A DNA stretch of 64,000 bases from JAGXTF01 sp038317095. GTDB taxonomy: Bacteria; Bacteroidota; Bacteroidia; NS11-12g; UBA955. Location: the NCBI GenBank assembly GCA_038317095.1, contig JBBQBB010000004.1:29982-93981 (forward strand). Reading direction: 5' to 3'. The notes beneath the pieces were generated by a model. That model had not been told where the DNA came from. It saw only the letters and a list, made by a program, of their open reading frames with translations, and did no database searches. The position numbers and the translations under genes are program-made. Positions 43,311 through 51,494 of the stretch are shown here, in pieces (position 1 is the first letter of the stretch; each line of letters starts with the position of its first letter).

Positions 43311-43916
43311 TTATTTACTGTACAATTCCACAATCAACTGTTCTTTGATATTCTCAGGAATTTCATCGCGTTGAGGGTAGGTAAGGAAAGTTCCGCTTAG
43401 CGCTGTGCTATCCCAATCTAACCAATTGAAACGCTTCCGCACATTTCCTATGCTATTTTGAACTATTTCTAGAGATTGTGATTTTTCACGAACGGCAATA
43501 ACTTCACCTGGACGCAATGTATAGCTTGGAATGTTTACAACCTTACCATTGACTGTAATATGACAGTGACCGACCAATTGACGGGCTGCACGGCGGGTTG
43601 GGGCAATACCCAATCTAAAAACTGTATTGTCTAAACGAGCTTCCAAGAATTTTAAAAGGTTTTCACCGGTAATTCCCTTTTTAGCTGCCGCTTTTATAAA
43701 TAAATTTCTAAATTGTTTTTCCAACAATCCATAGGTGTATTTTGCCTTTTGCTTTTCAGCCAACTGAATCGCATATTCGGATTGTTTTGGTTTACGACGA
43801 GAATTACCGTGTATTCCTGGTCCATAATTCTTTTTTTCTAATGCCTTATCACGCCCAAAAATAGGCTCACGAAAACGACGTGCTATTTTTGAGGTTGGGC
43901 CTGTATATCTTGCCAT
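43311..43916 (-). CDS. rpsD: 30S ribosomal protein S4
   Basis: The 201-aa S4 has RYTGPTSKIARRFREPIFG, NYGPGIHGNSRRK and the S4 RNA-binding domain (LDNTVFRLGIAPTRRAARQL, VGHCHITVNGKVVNIPSY). There is no CxxC zinc site, so it is the zinc-free form. S4 organises the 16S 5' domain and often autoregulates the operon. Normal length. Confidence 0.97.
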   Translation of the reverse strand: MARYTGPTSKIARRFREPIFGRDKALEKKNYGPGIHGNSRRKPKQSEYAIQLAEKQKAKYTYGLLEKQFRNLFIKAAAKKGITGENLLKFLEARLDNTVFRLGIAPTRRAARQLVGHCHITVNGKVVNIPSYTLRPGEVIAVREKSQSLEIVQNSIGNVRKRFNWLDWDSTALSGTFLTYPQRDEIPENIKEQLIVELYSK

Positions 43917-43940
43917 CTAATTTTTATTTAATATAATTAT

Positions 43941-44327
43941 TTATACCCTACGACGCTTAGGAGGACGACATCCATTGTGAGGAAGCGGGGTATTATCAGT
44001 GATTGACAATACTTCAATTCCTACGGTTTGAAGATTACGAATAGCGCTATCACGTCCGCCACCTGGTCCTTTTACAAAAACCTCAGCTTTACGCAATCCA
44101 GCATCGAATGCAACTTTCGCACAATCCAAAGAAGCCAATTGGGCTGCATATGGAGTGTTTTTCTTTGACCCTCTAAACCCCATTTTACCCGCAGACGACC
44201 AAGATATAACTTGACCTTCAACATTGGTAATAGAGACAATGATATTATTAAAAGTAGCGTGAATATGCACCTGACCTTGTGGGTCAACTTTTACTTTTTT
44301 CTTTTGAACCTTTTTTTTGTTCGCCAT
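43941..44327 (-). CDS. rpsK: 30S ribosomal protein S11
   Basis: The 128-aa platform protein S11 is recognised by HIHATFNNIIVSITNVEGQV, MGFRGSKKNTPYAAQLA, VFVKGPGGGRDSAIRNLQ and the basic tail PHNGCRPPKRRRV. It sits between rpsM and rpsD, 24 nt from each, as expected in the alpha operon. Confidence 0.97.
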   Translation of the reverse strand: MANKKKVQKKKVKVDPQGQVHIHATFNNIIVSITNVEGQVISWSSAGKMGFRGSKKNTPYAAQLASLDCAKVAFDAGLRKAEVFVKGPGGGRDSAIRNLQTVGIEVLSITDNTPLPHNGCRPPKRRRV

Positions 44328-44350
44328 TATTACTTGTTAACTCGTTACGA

Positions 44351-44728
44351 TTACTTAGTTACTTTCTTTTTACCAGCAACTGTTTTACGCTTGCCTTTTC
44401 TTGTGCGTGCATTGGTACTTGTCCTTTGACCGCGCACTGGAAGGCCTTTGCGATGACGCAATCCGCGGTAGCAACCAATATCCATCAATCTTTTGATGTT
44501 CAATTGTTTTTCACTGCGCAATTCGCCTTCAGTTTTCATGTTTTCGGTTATGAAACTACGAATTTTTGACAAATCGTCATCATCCCAGTCATTAACTTTC
44601 TTGTCATAACTGATACCAGCAGCATCCAGAATATTTCCAGCTTTGCTTCTACCAATACCGTAAATATAGGTAAGGCCTATAACACCCCGTTTGTTCTTCG
44701 GTAAATCTATACCAGCAATCCTTGCCAT
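44351..44728 (-). CDS. rpsM: 30S ribosomal protein S13
   Basis: The 125-aa head protein S13 starts MARIAGIDLPKNKRGVIGLT, has the H2TH-like IYGIGRSKAGNILDAAGI, and ends with GLRHRKGLPVRGQRTSTNAR and a lysine-rich tail that reaches tRNA in the P site. Length is normal. It directly follows rpmJ. Confidence 0.97.
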   Translation of the reverse strand: MARIAGIDLPKNKRGVIGLTYIYGIGRSKAGNILDAAGISYDKKVNDWDDDDLSKIRSFITENMKTEGELRSEKQLNIKRLMDIGCYRGLRHRKGLPVRGQRTSTNARTRKGKRKTVAGKKKVTK

Positions 44729-44733
44729 GTTTA

Positions 44734-44850
44734 TTAACCTTGTCTTTGCTTAAATTTTGGGTTCTTTTTGTTAATCACATACACCCTGCCCTTGCGGCGT
44801 ACGATTTTGCAGTCTACACTGCGCTTTTTTACTGCTGTTCTTACTTTCAT
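44734..44850 (-). CDS. rpmJ: 50S ribosomal protein L36 (zinc-free form)
   Basis: The 38-aa gene starts at ATG 44850 (MKVRTAVKKRSVDCKIVRRK) and ends KKNPKFKQRQG. Only one cysteine (Cys14) remains of the usual CxxC...C...H zinc site, so it is the C-minus, zinc-independent form common in Bacteroidota. It lies between infA and rpsM, 5 nt before the latter, in the standard place. Confidence 0.96.
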   Translation of the reverse strand: MKVRTAVKKRSVDCKIVRRKGRVYVINKKNPKFKQRQG

Positions 44851-44857
44851 ATCTTTT

Positions 44858-45076
44858 TTACTTGTATCTGTATGCGATTCTACCTCTGGAAAGATCGTAT
44901 GGAGACATCTCCACTTGTACCTTATCACCAGGCAGAATACGTATGTAATGCATTCTCATTTTGCCGGAGATGGTTGCAATAATTTCGTGACCATTCTCCA
45001 GAGCTACTCGGAACATAGCGTTAGACAAGGCTTCCTTGATTACACCGTCTTGTTTTATTGCGTCTTGCTTCGACAT
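44858..45076 (-). CDS. infA: Translation initiation factor IF-1
   Basis: The 72-aa OB-fold factor has KQDGVIKEALSNAMFRVALE, GHEIIATISGKMRMHYIRIL and GDKVQVEMSPYDLSRGRI, nearly textbook. I chose ATG 45076 (MSKQDAIKQDG), because the frame upstream contains the promoter and the end of secY. IF-1 occupies the A site during initiation. It is the first gene of the promoter at 45091-45121, 7 nt before rpmJ. Confidence 0.96.
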   Translation of the reverse strand: MSKQDAIKQDGVIKEALSNAMFRVALENGHEIIATISGKMRMHYIRILPGDKVQVEMSPYDLSRGRIAYRYK

Positions 45077-45090
45077 TTTTAAAAGGGCTG

Positions 45091-45121
45091 CAAAATTAGT
45101 ACTTTTTTCGTTAAAAGTCAA
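45091..45121 (-). promoter_or_regulatory. Internal promoter before infA (alpha operon)
   Basis: On the minus strand TTGAC (TTG at 45119-45121), 20-nt spacer, TAATTTTG (45091-45098) is a full Bacteroidota promoter, ending 14 nt before the infA ATG and overlapping the 3' end of secY. It is nearly the same as the promoter of rpsL, so infA through rplQ can be expressed apart from the upstream cluster. Confidence 0.75.
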
Positions 45122-46478
45122 CCTGACTATTTGAATTTGTCATTCGACCCTTCATTTTGCCTCCTCCACTCATCAAACCGTCATATTTGCGCATCAATAG
45201 ATAGCTGTCAATTTGTTGCAGTGTATCTAATACTACACCTACTAGAATCAACAAACTGGTACCTCCAAAGAATTGACTAAATTCCTGGTTCACACCCATA
45301 CGGGTTGCAAAAACCGGAAGCACAGCCACCACGGATATAAATATTGCACCTGGCAATGTGATTTTACTAATTACATCATCGATAAAATTGGCGGTTTGCT
45401 TACCTGGTTTCACTCCGGGTATAAAGCCGCTATTGCGCTTCATATCATCGGCCATTTGCACTGGGTTAAAAATGATGGCTGTATAAAAATAGGTAAACAA
45501 AACGATCAAGAAAACCAAGAAAGCATTGTGGCCAAAACTATTTGGGTTCATCATGCTTTGCAGCCATCCTGGCGCACCATCGCTATAAAAGCTTCCTATG
45601 GTTGCAGGCAAAAACAATATGGCTTGCGCAAAAATGATTGGCATTACACCGGCTGACAATATTTTAATTGGCAAATACTGGCGAACGCCTCCAAATTGTC
45701 TATTTCCAACTACACGCTTTGCATAATTAATGGTAATTTTTCGGGTACCCTGGGTCAAGAGAATTACACCCAATACAACCAAAAACCAAATCACCATTTC
45801 GATGAGGAACATAATAAAACCAGCACGCTGCCCTTTAAATGCTACTTCAGATATCAAAGCTGAGGGCAGACGGGCAATAATTCCCACCATAATTAGCAAA
45901 GAAATACCATTACCCAAACCACGATCGGTAATACGTTCTCCAAGCCACATGGTAAACATGGTTCCTGCTGTCAAGAGAATTAGATTTGCAAAAATGAACA
46001 TTCCCTTACTTAATATTTCGGGATGTGTCATGAAGAGCAGCGCATCTTGGTTACCTGCAGTACCAATAATATTGTTCAAATATCCAAAGGCCTGAACTGC
46101 GGTAAAAGCAATGGTAAGTATGCGTGTGTATTGGTTTATTTTTCTGCGGCCTTCTTCACCTTCTTTTTGCATGCGCTGAAAAGCAGGCACCGCAATTGAA
46201 ATCAATTGCATAAAGATAGATGCAGAAATATATGGCATAATGCCAAGTGCGAAGATGGCACCTCTAGCAAAAGCGCCCCCTGCAAAAGTATTGATAAGCC
46301 CTAAAATGTTATTCTTAGTTTGCCTGTTCAATCCTTCCAACAATTCGCTGTCTATACCGGGGAGTATTACATAAGAACCCAATCTATAAACAACCAATAA
46401 AATTAGCGTATACAGAATTCTTCTACGCAATTCTTCTATAGACCAGATATTCCGGAGTTTATCGATTATTTTTTTCAT
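45111..46478 (-). CDS. secY: Protein translocase subunit SecY
   Basis: The 455-aa channel protein has ten transmembrane helices, the plug region (LGLINTFAGGAFARGAIFAL, GIMPYISASIFMQLISIAVP) and the cytosolic C5 loop region (GVRQYLPIKILSAGVMPIIF, SGFIPGVKPGKQTANFID). SecY forms the membrane channel used by SecA (at 29335-32670). Its start overlaps the rplO stop by 4 nt. The C-terminal end contains the infA promoter. Confidence 0.97.
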   Translation of the reverse strand: MKKIIDKLRNIWSIEELRRRILYTLILLVVYRLGSYVILPGIDSELLEGLNRQTKNNILGLINTFAGGAFARGAIFALGIMPYISASIFMQLISIAVPAFQRMQKEGEEGRRKINQYTRILTIAFTAVQAFGYLNNIIGTAGNQDALLFMTHPEILSKGMFIFANLILLTAGTMFTMWLGERITDRGLGNGISLLIMVGIIARLPSALISEVAFKGQRAGFIMFLIEMVIWFLVVLGVILLTQGTRKITINYAKRVVGNRQFGGVRQYLPIKILSAGVMPIIFAQAILFLPATIGSFYSDGAPGWLQSMMNPNSFGHNAFLVFLIVLFTYFYTAIIFNPVQMADDMKRNSGFIPGVKPGKQTANFIDDVISKITLPGAIFISVVAVLPVFATRMGVNQEFSQFFGGTSLLILVGVVLDTLQQIDSYLLMRKYDGLMSGGGKMKGRMTNSNSQVDF

Positions 46479-46933
46479 GCAGTTTTACCGATGAGATTTA
46501 CAGACCCTCCGGCTTTTTCAATAGCAGCTTTAGCAGATTCACTAAATTTGTGAGCATGCACTTCAATTGCAACTGTGATTTCGCCACGGCCTAATATTTT
46601 TACACGTTCTCTTTTACCTGCAAGGTGTTTTTTTACAAGAACCGTATGATCGATCATGTTAATTTTAAGACTATCGGCAATAACTTGTAGCATATCTAGG
46701 TTTATTGCAGCATATTCTACACGGTTTATGTTTTTAAACCCGCCTTTTGGAATACGACGTTGCAGTGGCATTTGACCACCTTCAAAACCTATTTTGCGGC
46801 TATAACCGGTTCTAGATTGGGCACCTTTATGACCCTTGGTAGATGTTCCACCTCTTCCAGAGCCTTGACCGCGTCCAATTCTTTTTCTATTTTTTACCGA
46901 GCCTTCGGCTGGTTTGAGATTACTTAAGTCCAT
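46475..46933 (-). CDS. rplO: 50S ribosomal protein L15
   Basis: The 152-aa L15 begins MDLSNLKPAEGSVKNRKRIG, with the conserved GRGQGSGRGGTSTKGHKGAQ and GFEGGQMPLQRRIPKGGFKN. The C-terminal KAAIEKAGGSVNLI is normal. It overlaps secY by 4 nt and follows rpmD after one base. Confidence 0.97.
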   Translation of the reverse strand: MDLSNLKPAEGSVKNRKRIGRGQGSGRGGTSTKGHKGAQSRTGYSRKIGFEGGQMPLQRRIPKGGFKNINRVEYAAINLDMLQVIADSLKINMIDHTVLVKKHLAGKRERVKILGRGEITVAIEVHAHKFSESAKAAIEKAGGSVNLIGKTA

Positions 46934-46934
46934 T

Positions 46935-47117
46935 TTAATCTGCGTTTTCTACTTTTAACAAATGATTGACGGTGCGGATCATTCCTTGAACTTGAGGGTT
47001 CAATGTATGCACACGTGTTGAATTCAATTTACGCAATCCAAGCGCCTCTAAGGTTGCTTTTTGGTTTTTAGGGCGACCAATTCCGCTTTTAACGAGGGTT
47101 AATTTTACTTTTTCCAT
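46935..47117 (-). CDS. rpmD: 50S ribosomal protein L30
   Basis: The 60-aa L30 has VKLTLVKSGIGRPKNQKATL, EALGLRKLNSTRVHTL and a short C-terminal NHLLKVENAD. Size and order between rpsE and rplO are typical. The protein binds 23S domains II and V. Confidence 0.96.
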   Translation of the reverse strand: MEKVKLTLVKSGIGRPKNQKATLEALGLRKLNSTRVHTLNPQVQGMIRTVNHLLKVENAD

Positions 47118-47121
47118 GATT

Positions 47122-47640
47122 TTATCCGTTAAAAACTTTCTTTAAATCTATACCACGGGTTTGAGCAACTGTGTAAGGGTCGCGCATTTTCAGCAGTGCA
47201 TCAAAGGTTGCCTTTACCACGTTATGTGGGTTTGAAGAACCTTTTGATTTGGCCAATACATCGGTTACTCCAGCACTTTCCAATACGGCACGCATTGCAC
47301 CACCAGCGATTACACCAGTACCATGCGCAGCAGGCTTAAGGAAAACATTTCCACCGCCAAATTTACCGATTTGTTCATGTGGAACTGTACCATTGATAAC
47401 AGGCACTTTAATGAGGTTTTTCTTTGCATCCTCAATTCCTTTGTTTATCGCATCAATCACCTCTCTAGACTTTCCTAATCCGTGTCCGGCTGTACCGTTT
47501 GCATCACCTACTACTACGAGTGCGGTAAAGCTAAATGTACGCCCCCCTTTGGTAACTTTAGCAACCCGGTTAATGGCAACTACCTTTTCTTTAAGGGTAG
47601 TTTCACTGGGTCTTACTTTCTTCATGTTTGTGTTAGACAT
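47122..47640 (-). CDS. rpsE: 30S ribosomal protein S5
   Basis: The 172-aa S5 shows the double-stranded RNA-binding-like fold with RTFSFTALVVVGDANGTAGH, GLGKSREVIDAINKGIEDAK, GIGTGVIAGGAMR-type HGTGVIAGGAMRAVLESAGV and KSKGSSNPHNVVKATFDAL. It affects decoding fidelity with S4 and S12. It is in normal order after rplR. Confidence 0.97.
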   Translation of the reverse strand: MSNTNMKKVRPSETTLKEKVVAINRVAKVTKGGRTFSFTALVVVGDANGTAGHGLGKSREVIDAINKGIEDAKKNLIKVPVINGTVPHEQIGKFGGGNVFLKPAAHGTGVIAGGAMRAVLESAGVTDVLAKSKGSSNPHNVVKATFDALLKMRDPYTVAQTRGIDLKKVFNG

Positions 47641-47651
47641 CTTAATTTCTT

Positions 47652-48008
47652 TTAAAATTTAAGGCCACCTTCTCTTGCACCTTCTGCCAAGCTTTTAACC
47701 CTGCCATGATAAAGGTAACCACCACGATCGAAAACCACAGCAGAAACGCCTGCTGACAATGCTTTTTCTGCGATTTTTTTACCTACAATTAAAGCAACCG
47801 ATACTTTTGTTTCTTTTAATGCAGCAATATCTTTCTCGCGAGAGGATGCAGCACAAATGGTCGTTCCACGGCTATCATCTATAATTTGAGCATAAATATC
47901 TTTGTTACTGCGATATACACTTAACCTGGGACGCGCCGTAGTACCATCAATGACACTGCGAATGCGACTGCGGATTTTATTTCTTCTTTGAAGTTTATTC
48001 TTTGCCAT
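47652..48008 (-). CDS. rplR: 50S ribosomal protein L18
   Basis: The 118-aa L18 has a basic N-terminus (RRNKIRSRIRSVIDGTTARP) and the conserved RLSVYRSNKDIYAQIIDD, AEKALSAGVSAVVFDRGGY and YHGRVKSLAEGAREGGLKF. It binds 5S rRNA. Length is normal. Confidence 0.97.
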   Translation of the reverse strand: MAKNKLQRRNKIRSRIRSVIDGTTARPRLSVYRSNKDIYAQIIDDSRGTTICAASSREKDIAALKETKVSVALIVGKKIAEKALSAGVSAVVFDRGGYLYHGRVKSLAEGAREGGLKF

Positions 48009-48020
48009 TTCTCTTTACTT

Positions 48021-48572
48021 TTATTTTGATGCAGATTTTCCAGCTTTCTTGCGAAGAATTTCATTTCTAAAACGAATACCTTTTCCTTTATACGGTTCAG
48101 GCTTCCTAAACGATCTAATTTTTGCTGCAATTTGACCCAACAACTGTTTATCTGTGCATTCCATTGTAATGGAAGGCGCTTTACCTTTTACAGTTTCTGT
48201 GACCAACTTAATTTCATCTGGAACCATAAACATAATTCTATGTGAATAACCCAAAGTTAAATCAAGTACATTGCCAATATTGGATACTTTATAACCAACA
48301 CCAACCAATTCTTGCGTTACTGTGTGTCCTTTACTCACCCCATCAACCATATTGTTTATGAGTGCGCGAGTAAGACCGTGCAATGCGCGGTGATCTTTAC
48401 TATCGCTTGGGCGATTGACTGTCAGCACGCCATCATTTTGAGAAATTTCCATTTCTGCATTGATGGTTTGAGACACTTCTCCTTTTGGACCCTTGGCGGT
48501 TACCAATCCACCGTTTACCGAAATGGTAACACCGGCTGGAATATTAATGGGTGCTTTTCCTATGCGTGACAT
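48021..48572 (-). CDS. rplF: 50S ribosomal protein L6
   Basis: The 183-aa L6 has two tandem domains: MSRIGKAPINIPAGVTISV, VTAKGPKGEVSQTI; then LVGVGYKVSNIGNVLDLTLG and the C-terminal KIRSFRKPEPYKGKGIRF with the conserved PYKGKGIR. Normal for the family and located between rpsH and rplR. Confidence 0.97.
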   Translation of the reverse strand: MSRIGKAPINIPAGVTISVNGGLVTAKGPKGEVSQTINAEMEISQNDGVLTVNRPSDSKDHRALHGLTRALINNMVDGVSKGHTVTQELVGVGYKVSNIGNVLDLTLGYSHRIMFMVPDEIKLVTETVKGKAPSITMECTDKQLLGQIAAKIRSFRKPEPYKGKGIRFRNEILRKKAGKSASK

Positions 48573-48592
48573 TTATTTTTTACTTATTTTGA

Positions 48593-48991
48593 TTATAAAA
48601 CAAAACACAATACTTCACCACCTACGCCTAATTTACGCGCTTCTTTATCTGTCATAACACCTTTTGAAGTTGTTAATATAGCCACACCCAAACCGTTTAA
48701 AACGCGGGGCACCTTAGCTACAGAAGCATAGCGACGCAAACCTGGAGAACTGAAACGGGTTAGTTCACGAAAAGCACAAACCCTAGTTTGTGGATTGTAT
48801 TTTAGTGCTATTTTAATTACACCTTGCTTGTTTTCGGTGTCTTCAAACTTGTATTTTAGGATATACCCTTTTTCGTACAAAACACGGGTAATTTCCTTTT
48901 TTAGATTATTTGCAGGAATTTCAACAATACGGTGATGTGCTTTTGCCGCGTTGCGAATCCTGGTTAGAAAATCTGCTATTGGATCAGTCAT
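48593..48991 (-). CDS. rpsH: 30S ribosomal protein S8
   Basis: The 132-aa S8 begins MTDPIADFLTRIRNAAKAHH, has the IEIPANNLKKEI-type segment (VEIPANNLKKEITRVLYEKG) and the conserved C-terminal GLGVAILTTSKGVMTDKEAR. It binds the 16S central domain and, in other bacteria, autoregulates the spc operon. Confidence 0.97.
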   Translation of the reverse strand: MTDPIADFLTRIRNAAKAHHRIVEIPANNLKKEITRVLYEKGYILKYKFEDTENKQGVIKIALKYNPQTRVCAFRELTRFSSPGLRRYASVAKVPRVLNGLGVAILTTSKGVMTDKEARKLGVGGEVLCFVL

Positions 48992-49009
48992 TTTTTATTT
49001 TATTATTTA

Positions 49010-49279
49010 TTACCAACTTGATTTGGTTACACCTGGTATTTTACCATCGCTGGCAAGTTGACGAAACTGGTTTCTACAAAGGCCAAATGTGCGCATGTAT
49101 CCGCGAGGTTTGCCAGTAAGTTTGCAACGATTACGCAAGCGCACTGGAGATGCGTTGCGAGGGATTAACTGCAATGCAGCATAATCACCTTCCGCTTTCA
49201 ATTTTGCCCTTTTTTCAGCATATTTCGCAACCATGGTCTCACGTTTGCGTTGTCTGGCTTTCATTGATTCTTTTGCCAT
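49010..49279 (-). CDS. rpsN: 30S ribosomal protein S14 (long, zinc-free form)
   Basis: The 89-aa S14 has a long N-terminus (KESMKARQRKRETMVAKYAE) and the C-terminal RCKLTGKPRGYMRTFGLCRN with LASDGKIPGVTKSSW. It lacks the CxxC...CxxC zinc site of short S14, so this is the zinc-independent form. Order after rplE is normal. Confidence 0.96.
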   Translation of the reverse strand: MAKESMKARQRKRETMVAKYAEKRAKLKAEGDYAALQLIPRNASPVRLRNRCKLTGKPRGYMRTFGLCRNQFRQLASDGKIPGVTKSSW

Positions 49280-49285
49280 TGTATT

Positions 49286-49837
49286 TTATTTAGTTTTGAA
49301 GGGGAAACCCATTAATTTTAGTAATTCTAAACACTCTTCGTCCGTTTTTGCAGTAGAAACGATGGTAATATCCATTCCAGATATACGATTCAATTTGTCG
49401 ATATCTATTTCTGGAAAGATAATTTGCTCGGTAATACCCAATGTGTAATTTCCACGGCCATCGAATCCTTTCACATTCAACCCTTGAAAATCGCGAACAC
49501 GTGGCAAAGAAACACTGATAAGGCGGTCCATGAATTCGTACATTTTATTGGATCTAAGCGTAACTCTAGCGCCGATTGGCATATTTTCACGCAATTTAAA
49601 GTTAGAAATTGCTTTCCGAGAAAAAGTTGCTTGCGCTTTCTGTCCGCTAATTCTTGACATTTCGTCTACGGCAGCATCTACGATTTTCTTATCGTTTACA
49701 GCCACACCCACACCTTGGTTAAGGCATACTTTTGAAATGCATGGAATCTCCATTACATTTTTATAGCCGAATTTTTCTTTCATGCCGGCTATAACTTCTT
49801 CGTTATACTTGGTTTTAAGCCTTGGTATATAACTCAT
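49286..49837 (-). CDS. rplE: 50S ribosomal protein L5
   Basis: The 183-aa L5 has RLKTKYNEEVIAGMKEKFGY, VCLNQGVGVAVNDKKIVDA, IGARVTLRSNKMYEFMDRLI and FQGLNVKGFDGRGNYTLGIT. It contacts 5S rRNA and P-site tRNA. It is in the standard place between rplX and rpsN. Confidence 0.97.
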   Translation of the reverse strand: MSYIPRLKTKYNEEVIAGMKEKFGYKNVMEIPCISKVCLNQGVGVAVNDKKIVDAAVDEMSRISGQKAQATFSRKAISNFKLRENMPIGARVTLRSNKMYEFMDRLISVSLPRVRDFQGLNVKGFDGRGNYTLGITEQIIFPEIDIDKLNRISGMDITIVSTAKTDEECLELLKLMGFPFKTK

Positions 49838-49852
49838 TGTTCTTTTTTGTTA

Positions 49853-50188
49853 TTATTTTATAAAATCTCCAGTGCGTTTTGCAATCCTTTGAAGTTTGCC
49901 ATCCGCGTTTATTTTGCGACCGATGCGGGTGGGTGTTCCACTCACAACAACCATTAGGTTTGAAACATGCACAGGCGCTTCAATTTTGTCAATTTTACCC
50001 CCTGTATTTTGAGCTGTAGGTTTGCGGTGTTTTGTTACAATGTTCACACCTTCCACCAATGCACGGCTTACGGTTGGAATAACTTTCAACACTTTTCCAG
50101 TTTTTCCTTTATCATCGCCTGAAAGGATCTTTACAGTATCGCCTTTCTTCACGTGCAATTTCACTTTAATTACTTTCTTGTCTGCCAT
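49853..50188 (-). CDS. rplX: 50S ribosomal protein L24
   Basis: The 111-aa L24 has the KOW motif VKKGDTVKILSGDDKGKTGK, VEGVNIVTKHRKPTAQNTGG and VHVSNLMVVVSGTPTRIGRK. It starts 50S assembly. It lies 3 nt after rplN. Confidence 0.97.
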   Translation of the reverse strand: MADKKVIKVKLHVKKGDTVKILSGDDKGKTGKVLKVIPTVSRALVEGVNIVTKHRKPTAQNTGGKIDKIEAPVHVSNLMVVVSGTPTRIGRKINADGKLQRIAKRTGDFIK

Positions 50189-50191
50189 TGT

Positions 50192-50560
50192 TTATAATAC
50201 TTCAGGTGCCAAAGACACTATTTTCATAAATTGTTTGTCACGAAGTTCACGGGCTACTGGGCCAAATATCCTAGTACCACGTGGTTCGTCAGATGCATTT
50301 AAAAGCACACAGCTATTTTCATCAAATCGAATATACGATCCATCTGGTCTGCGAATTTCTTTTTTTACTCTAACAACCACTGCTTTTGATACAGCTCCTT
50401 TTTTTATACCGCTACCCGGCAGTGCGCTTTTTACACTCACCACTATTTTATCGCCAATACTTGCATATCGGCGGCCAGAGCCTCCCAAAACACGGATGCA
50501 CAATACTTCACGTGCTCCGCTGTTGTCTGCTACTTTCAGTCTTGATTCCTGTTGTACCAT
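50192..50560 (-). CDS. rplN: 50S ribosomal protein L14
   Basis: The 122-aa L14 is highly conserved: MVQQESRLKVADNSGAREVL, CIRVLGGSGRRYASIGDKIV, RPDGSYIRFDENSCVLLNAS and GTRIFGPVARELRDKQFMKI. It sits at the subunit interface. It starts 2 nt after rpsQ. Confidence 0.98.
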   Translation of the reverse strand: MVQQESRLKVADNSGAREVLCIRVLGGSGRRYASIGDKIVVSVKSALPGSGIKKGAVSKAVVVRVKKEIRRPDGSYIRFDENSCVLLNASDEPRGTRIFGPVARELRDKQFMKIVSLAPEVL

Positions 50561-50562
50561 AA

Positions 50563-50823
50563 TTATTTCGCTTTTTCTATTACTTCAACTAACCTCCAAC
50601 ACTTGGTTTTGCTCAACGGACGAGTTTCCATGATGCGAACGATATCGTTCTCTCCGCATTCATTTTTCTCATCGTGTGCAGTATACTTTTTGGTCTTTTT
50701 AAAGTATTTACCATATTTCGGGTGTTTCATTTTTCGAACCACAGATACAACAACCGTTTTATCCATTTTACTACTGGATACAGTACCTATGATTTCTTTT
50801 CTGGCGCTACGTGTTGTTTCCAT
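50563..50823 (-). CDS. rpsQ: 30S ribosomal protein S17
   Basis: The 86-aa OB-fold S17 has KEIIGTVSSSKMDKTVVVSV, MKHPKYGKYFKKTKKYTAHD and DIVRIMETRPLSKTKCWRLV. Its ATG overlaps the rpmC stop codon by one base (TAATG), so translation is probably coupled. Confidence 0.97.
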   Translation of the reverse strand: METTRSARKEIIGTVSSSKMDKTVVVSVVRKMKHPKYGKYFKKTKKYTAHDEKNECGENDIVRIMETRPLSKTKCWRLVEVIEKAK

Positions 50824-51056
50824 TATATTTCTTCACTCATTTTTTTTACATACGCTTGGGTTTCTGCCTCAATGCGTCTTTTGTTTAATTCGGTAAGCAT
50901 GCGCGCAATTGTTTTACGGGCTTCTTTTAATTGATGCGGGTGCTCAACAGATGCAATTGCATTTTGAAATTTCATCTTTTGATACCGCGTTTTCTCTTCG
51001 CGGTAACTTGATACCAATTCCTTATTGGGCATCCCAGTGATTTCTAAATTTTTCAT
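50823..51056 (-). CDS. rpmC: 50S ribosomal protein L29
   Basis: The 77-aa L29 begins MKNLEITGMPNKELVSSYRE, with YQKMKFQNAIASVEHPHQLK and KEARKTIARMLTELNKRRIE. The family is 60-75 aa. I took ATG 51056; the longer frame upstream is the antisense-free overlap of rplP and is not L29. Start is 1 nt from the rplP stop. Confidence 0.95.
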   Translation of the reverse strand: MKNLEITGMPNKELVSSYREEKTRYQKMKFQNAIASVEHPHQLKEARKTIARMLTELNKRRIEAETQAYVKKMSEEI

Positions 51057-51057
51057 A

Positions 51058-51483
51058 TTAAGCTTCCTCTTGGTAATCTGGTCTAACAACAAATTTTGTA
51101 GTAACTGGCAGTTTTTGCGAAGCCAAACGAATGCCTTCTTTTGCAACGTCATGAGGTACTCCACCCACTTCGAACATGATTGTACCTGGTTTAACAACTG
51201 CAACCCAATACTCGAGTCCACCTTTACCTTTACCCATACGCACTTCTGCGGGTTTTTTGGTAATAGGTTTGTCAGGGAATATTCTAATCCACACTTGACC
51301 TTCTCTTTTAAGATAGCGGGTAAGCGCTATACGCGCAGCTTCTATCTGCCGAGAAGTAATCCAGCTTGGTTCCATTGATTTCAGGCCAAAACTGCCAAAC
51401 ACCACACGGTGTCCGCGGGTTGCGATACCCTTTACACGGCCTTTTTGTTGCTTCCTATATTTTGTCTTTTTTGGACTTAGCAT
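51058..51483 (-). CDS. rplP: 50S ribosomal protein L16
   Basis: The 141-aa L16 has MLSPKKTKYRKQQKGRVKGI, FGSFGLKSMEPSWITSRQIE, AARIALTRYLKREGQVWIRI and RMGKGKGGLEYWVAVVKPGT. It lies near the A site of the 50S. Normal length and order. Confidence 0.97.
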   Translation of the reverse strand: MLSPKKTKYRKQQKGRVKGIATRGHRVVFGSFGLKSMEPSWITSRQIEAARIALTRYLKREGQVWIRIFPDKPITKKPAEVRMGKGKGGLEYWVAVVKPGTIMFEVGGVPHDVAKEGIRLASQKLPVTTKFVVRPDYQEEA

Positions 51484-51494
51484 TTTCTTGAATC

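Noticed and set aside
50022..50633. A 203-codon plus-strand frame over rplX and rplN
   Set aside because: Fully antisense to two strongly conserved ribosomal genes; serine/phenylalanine-rich, no family.
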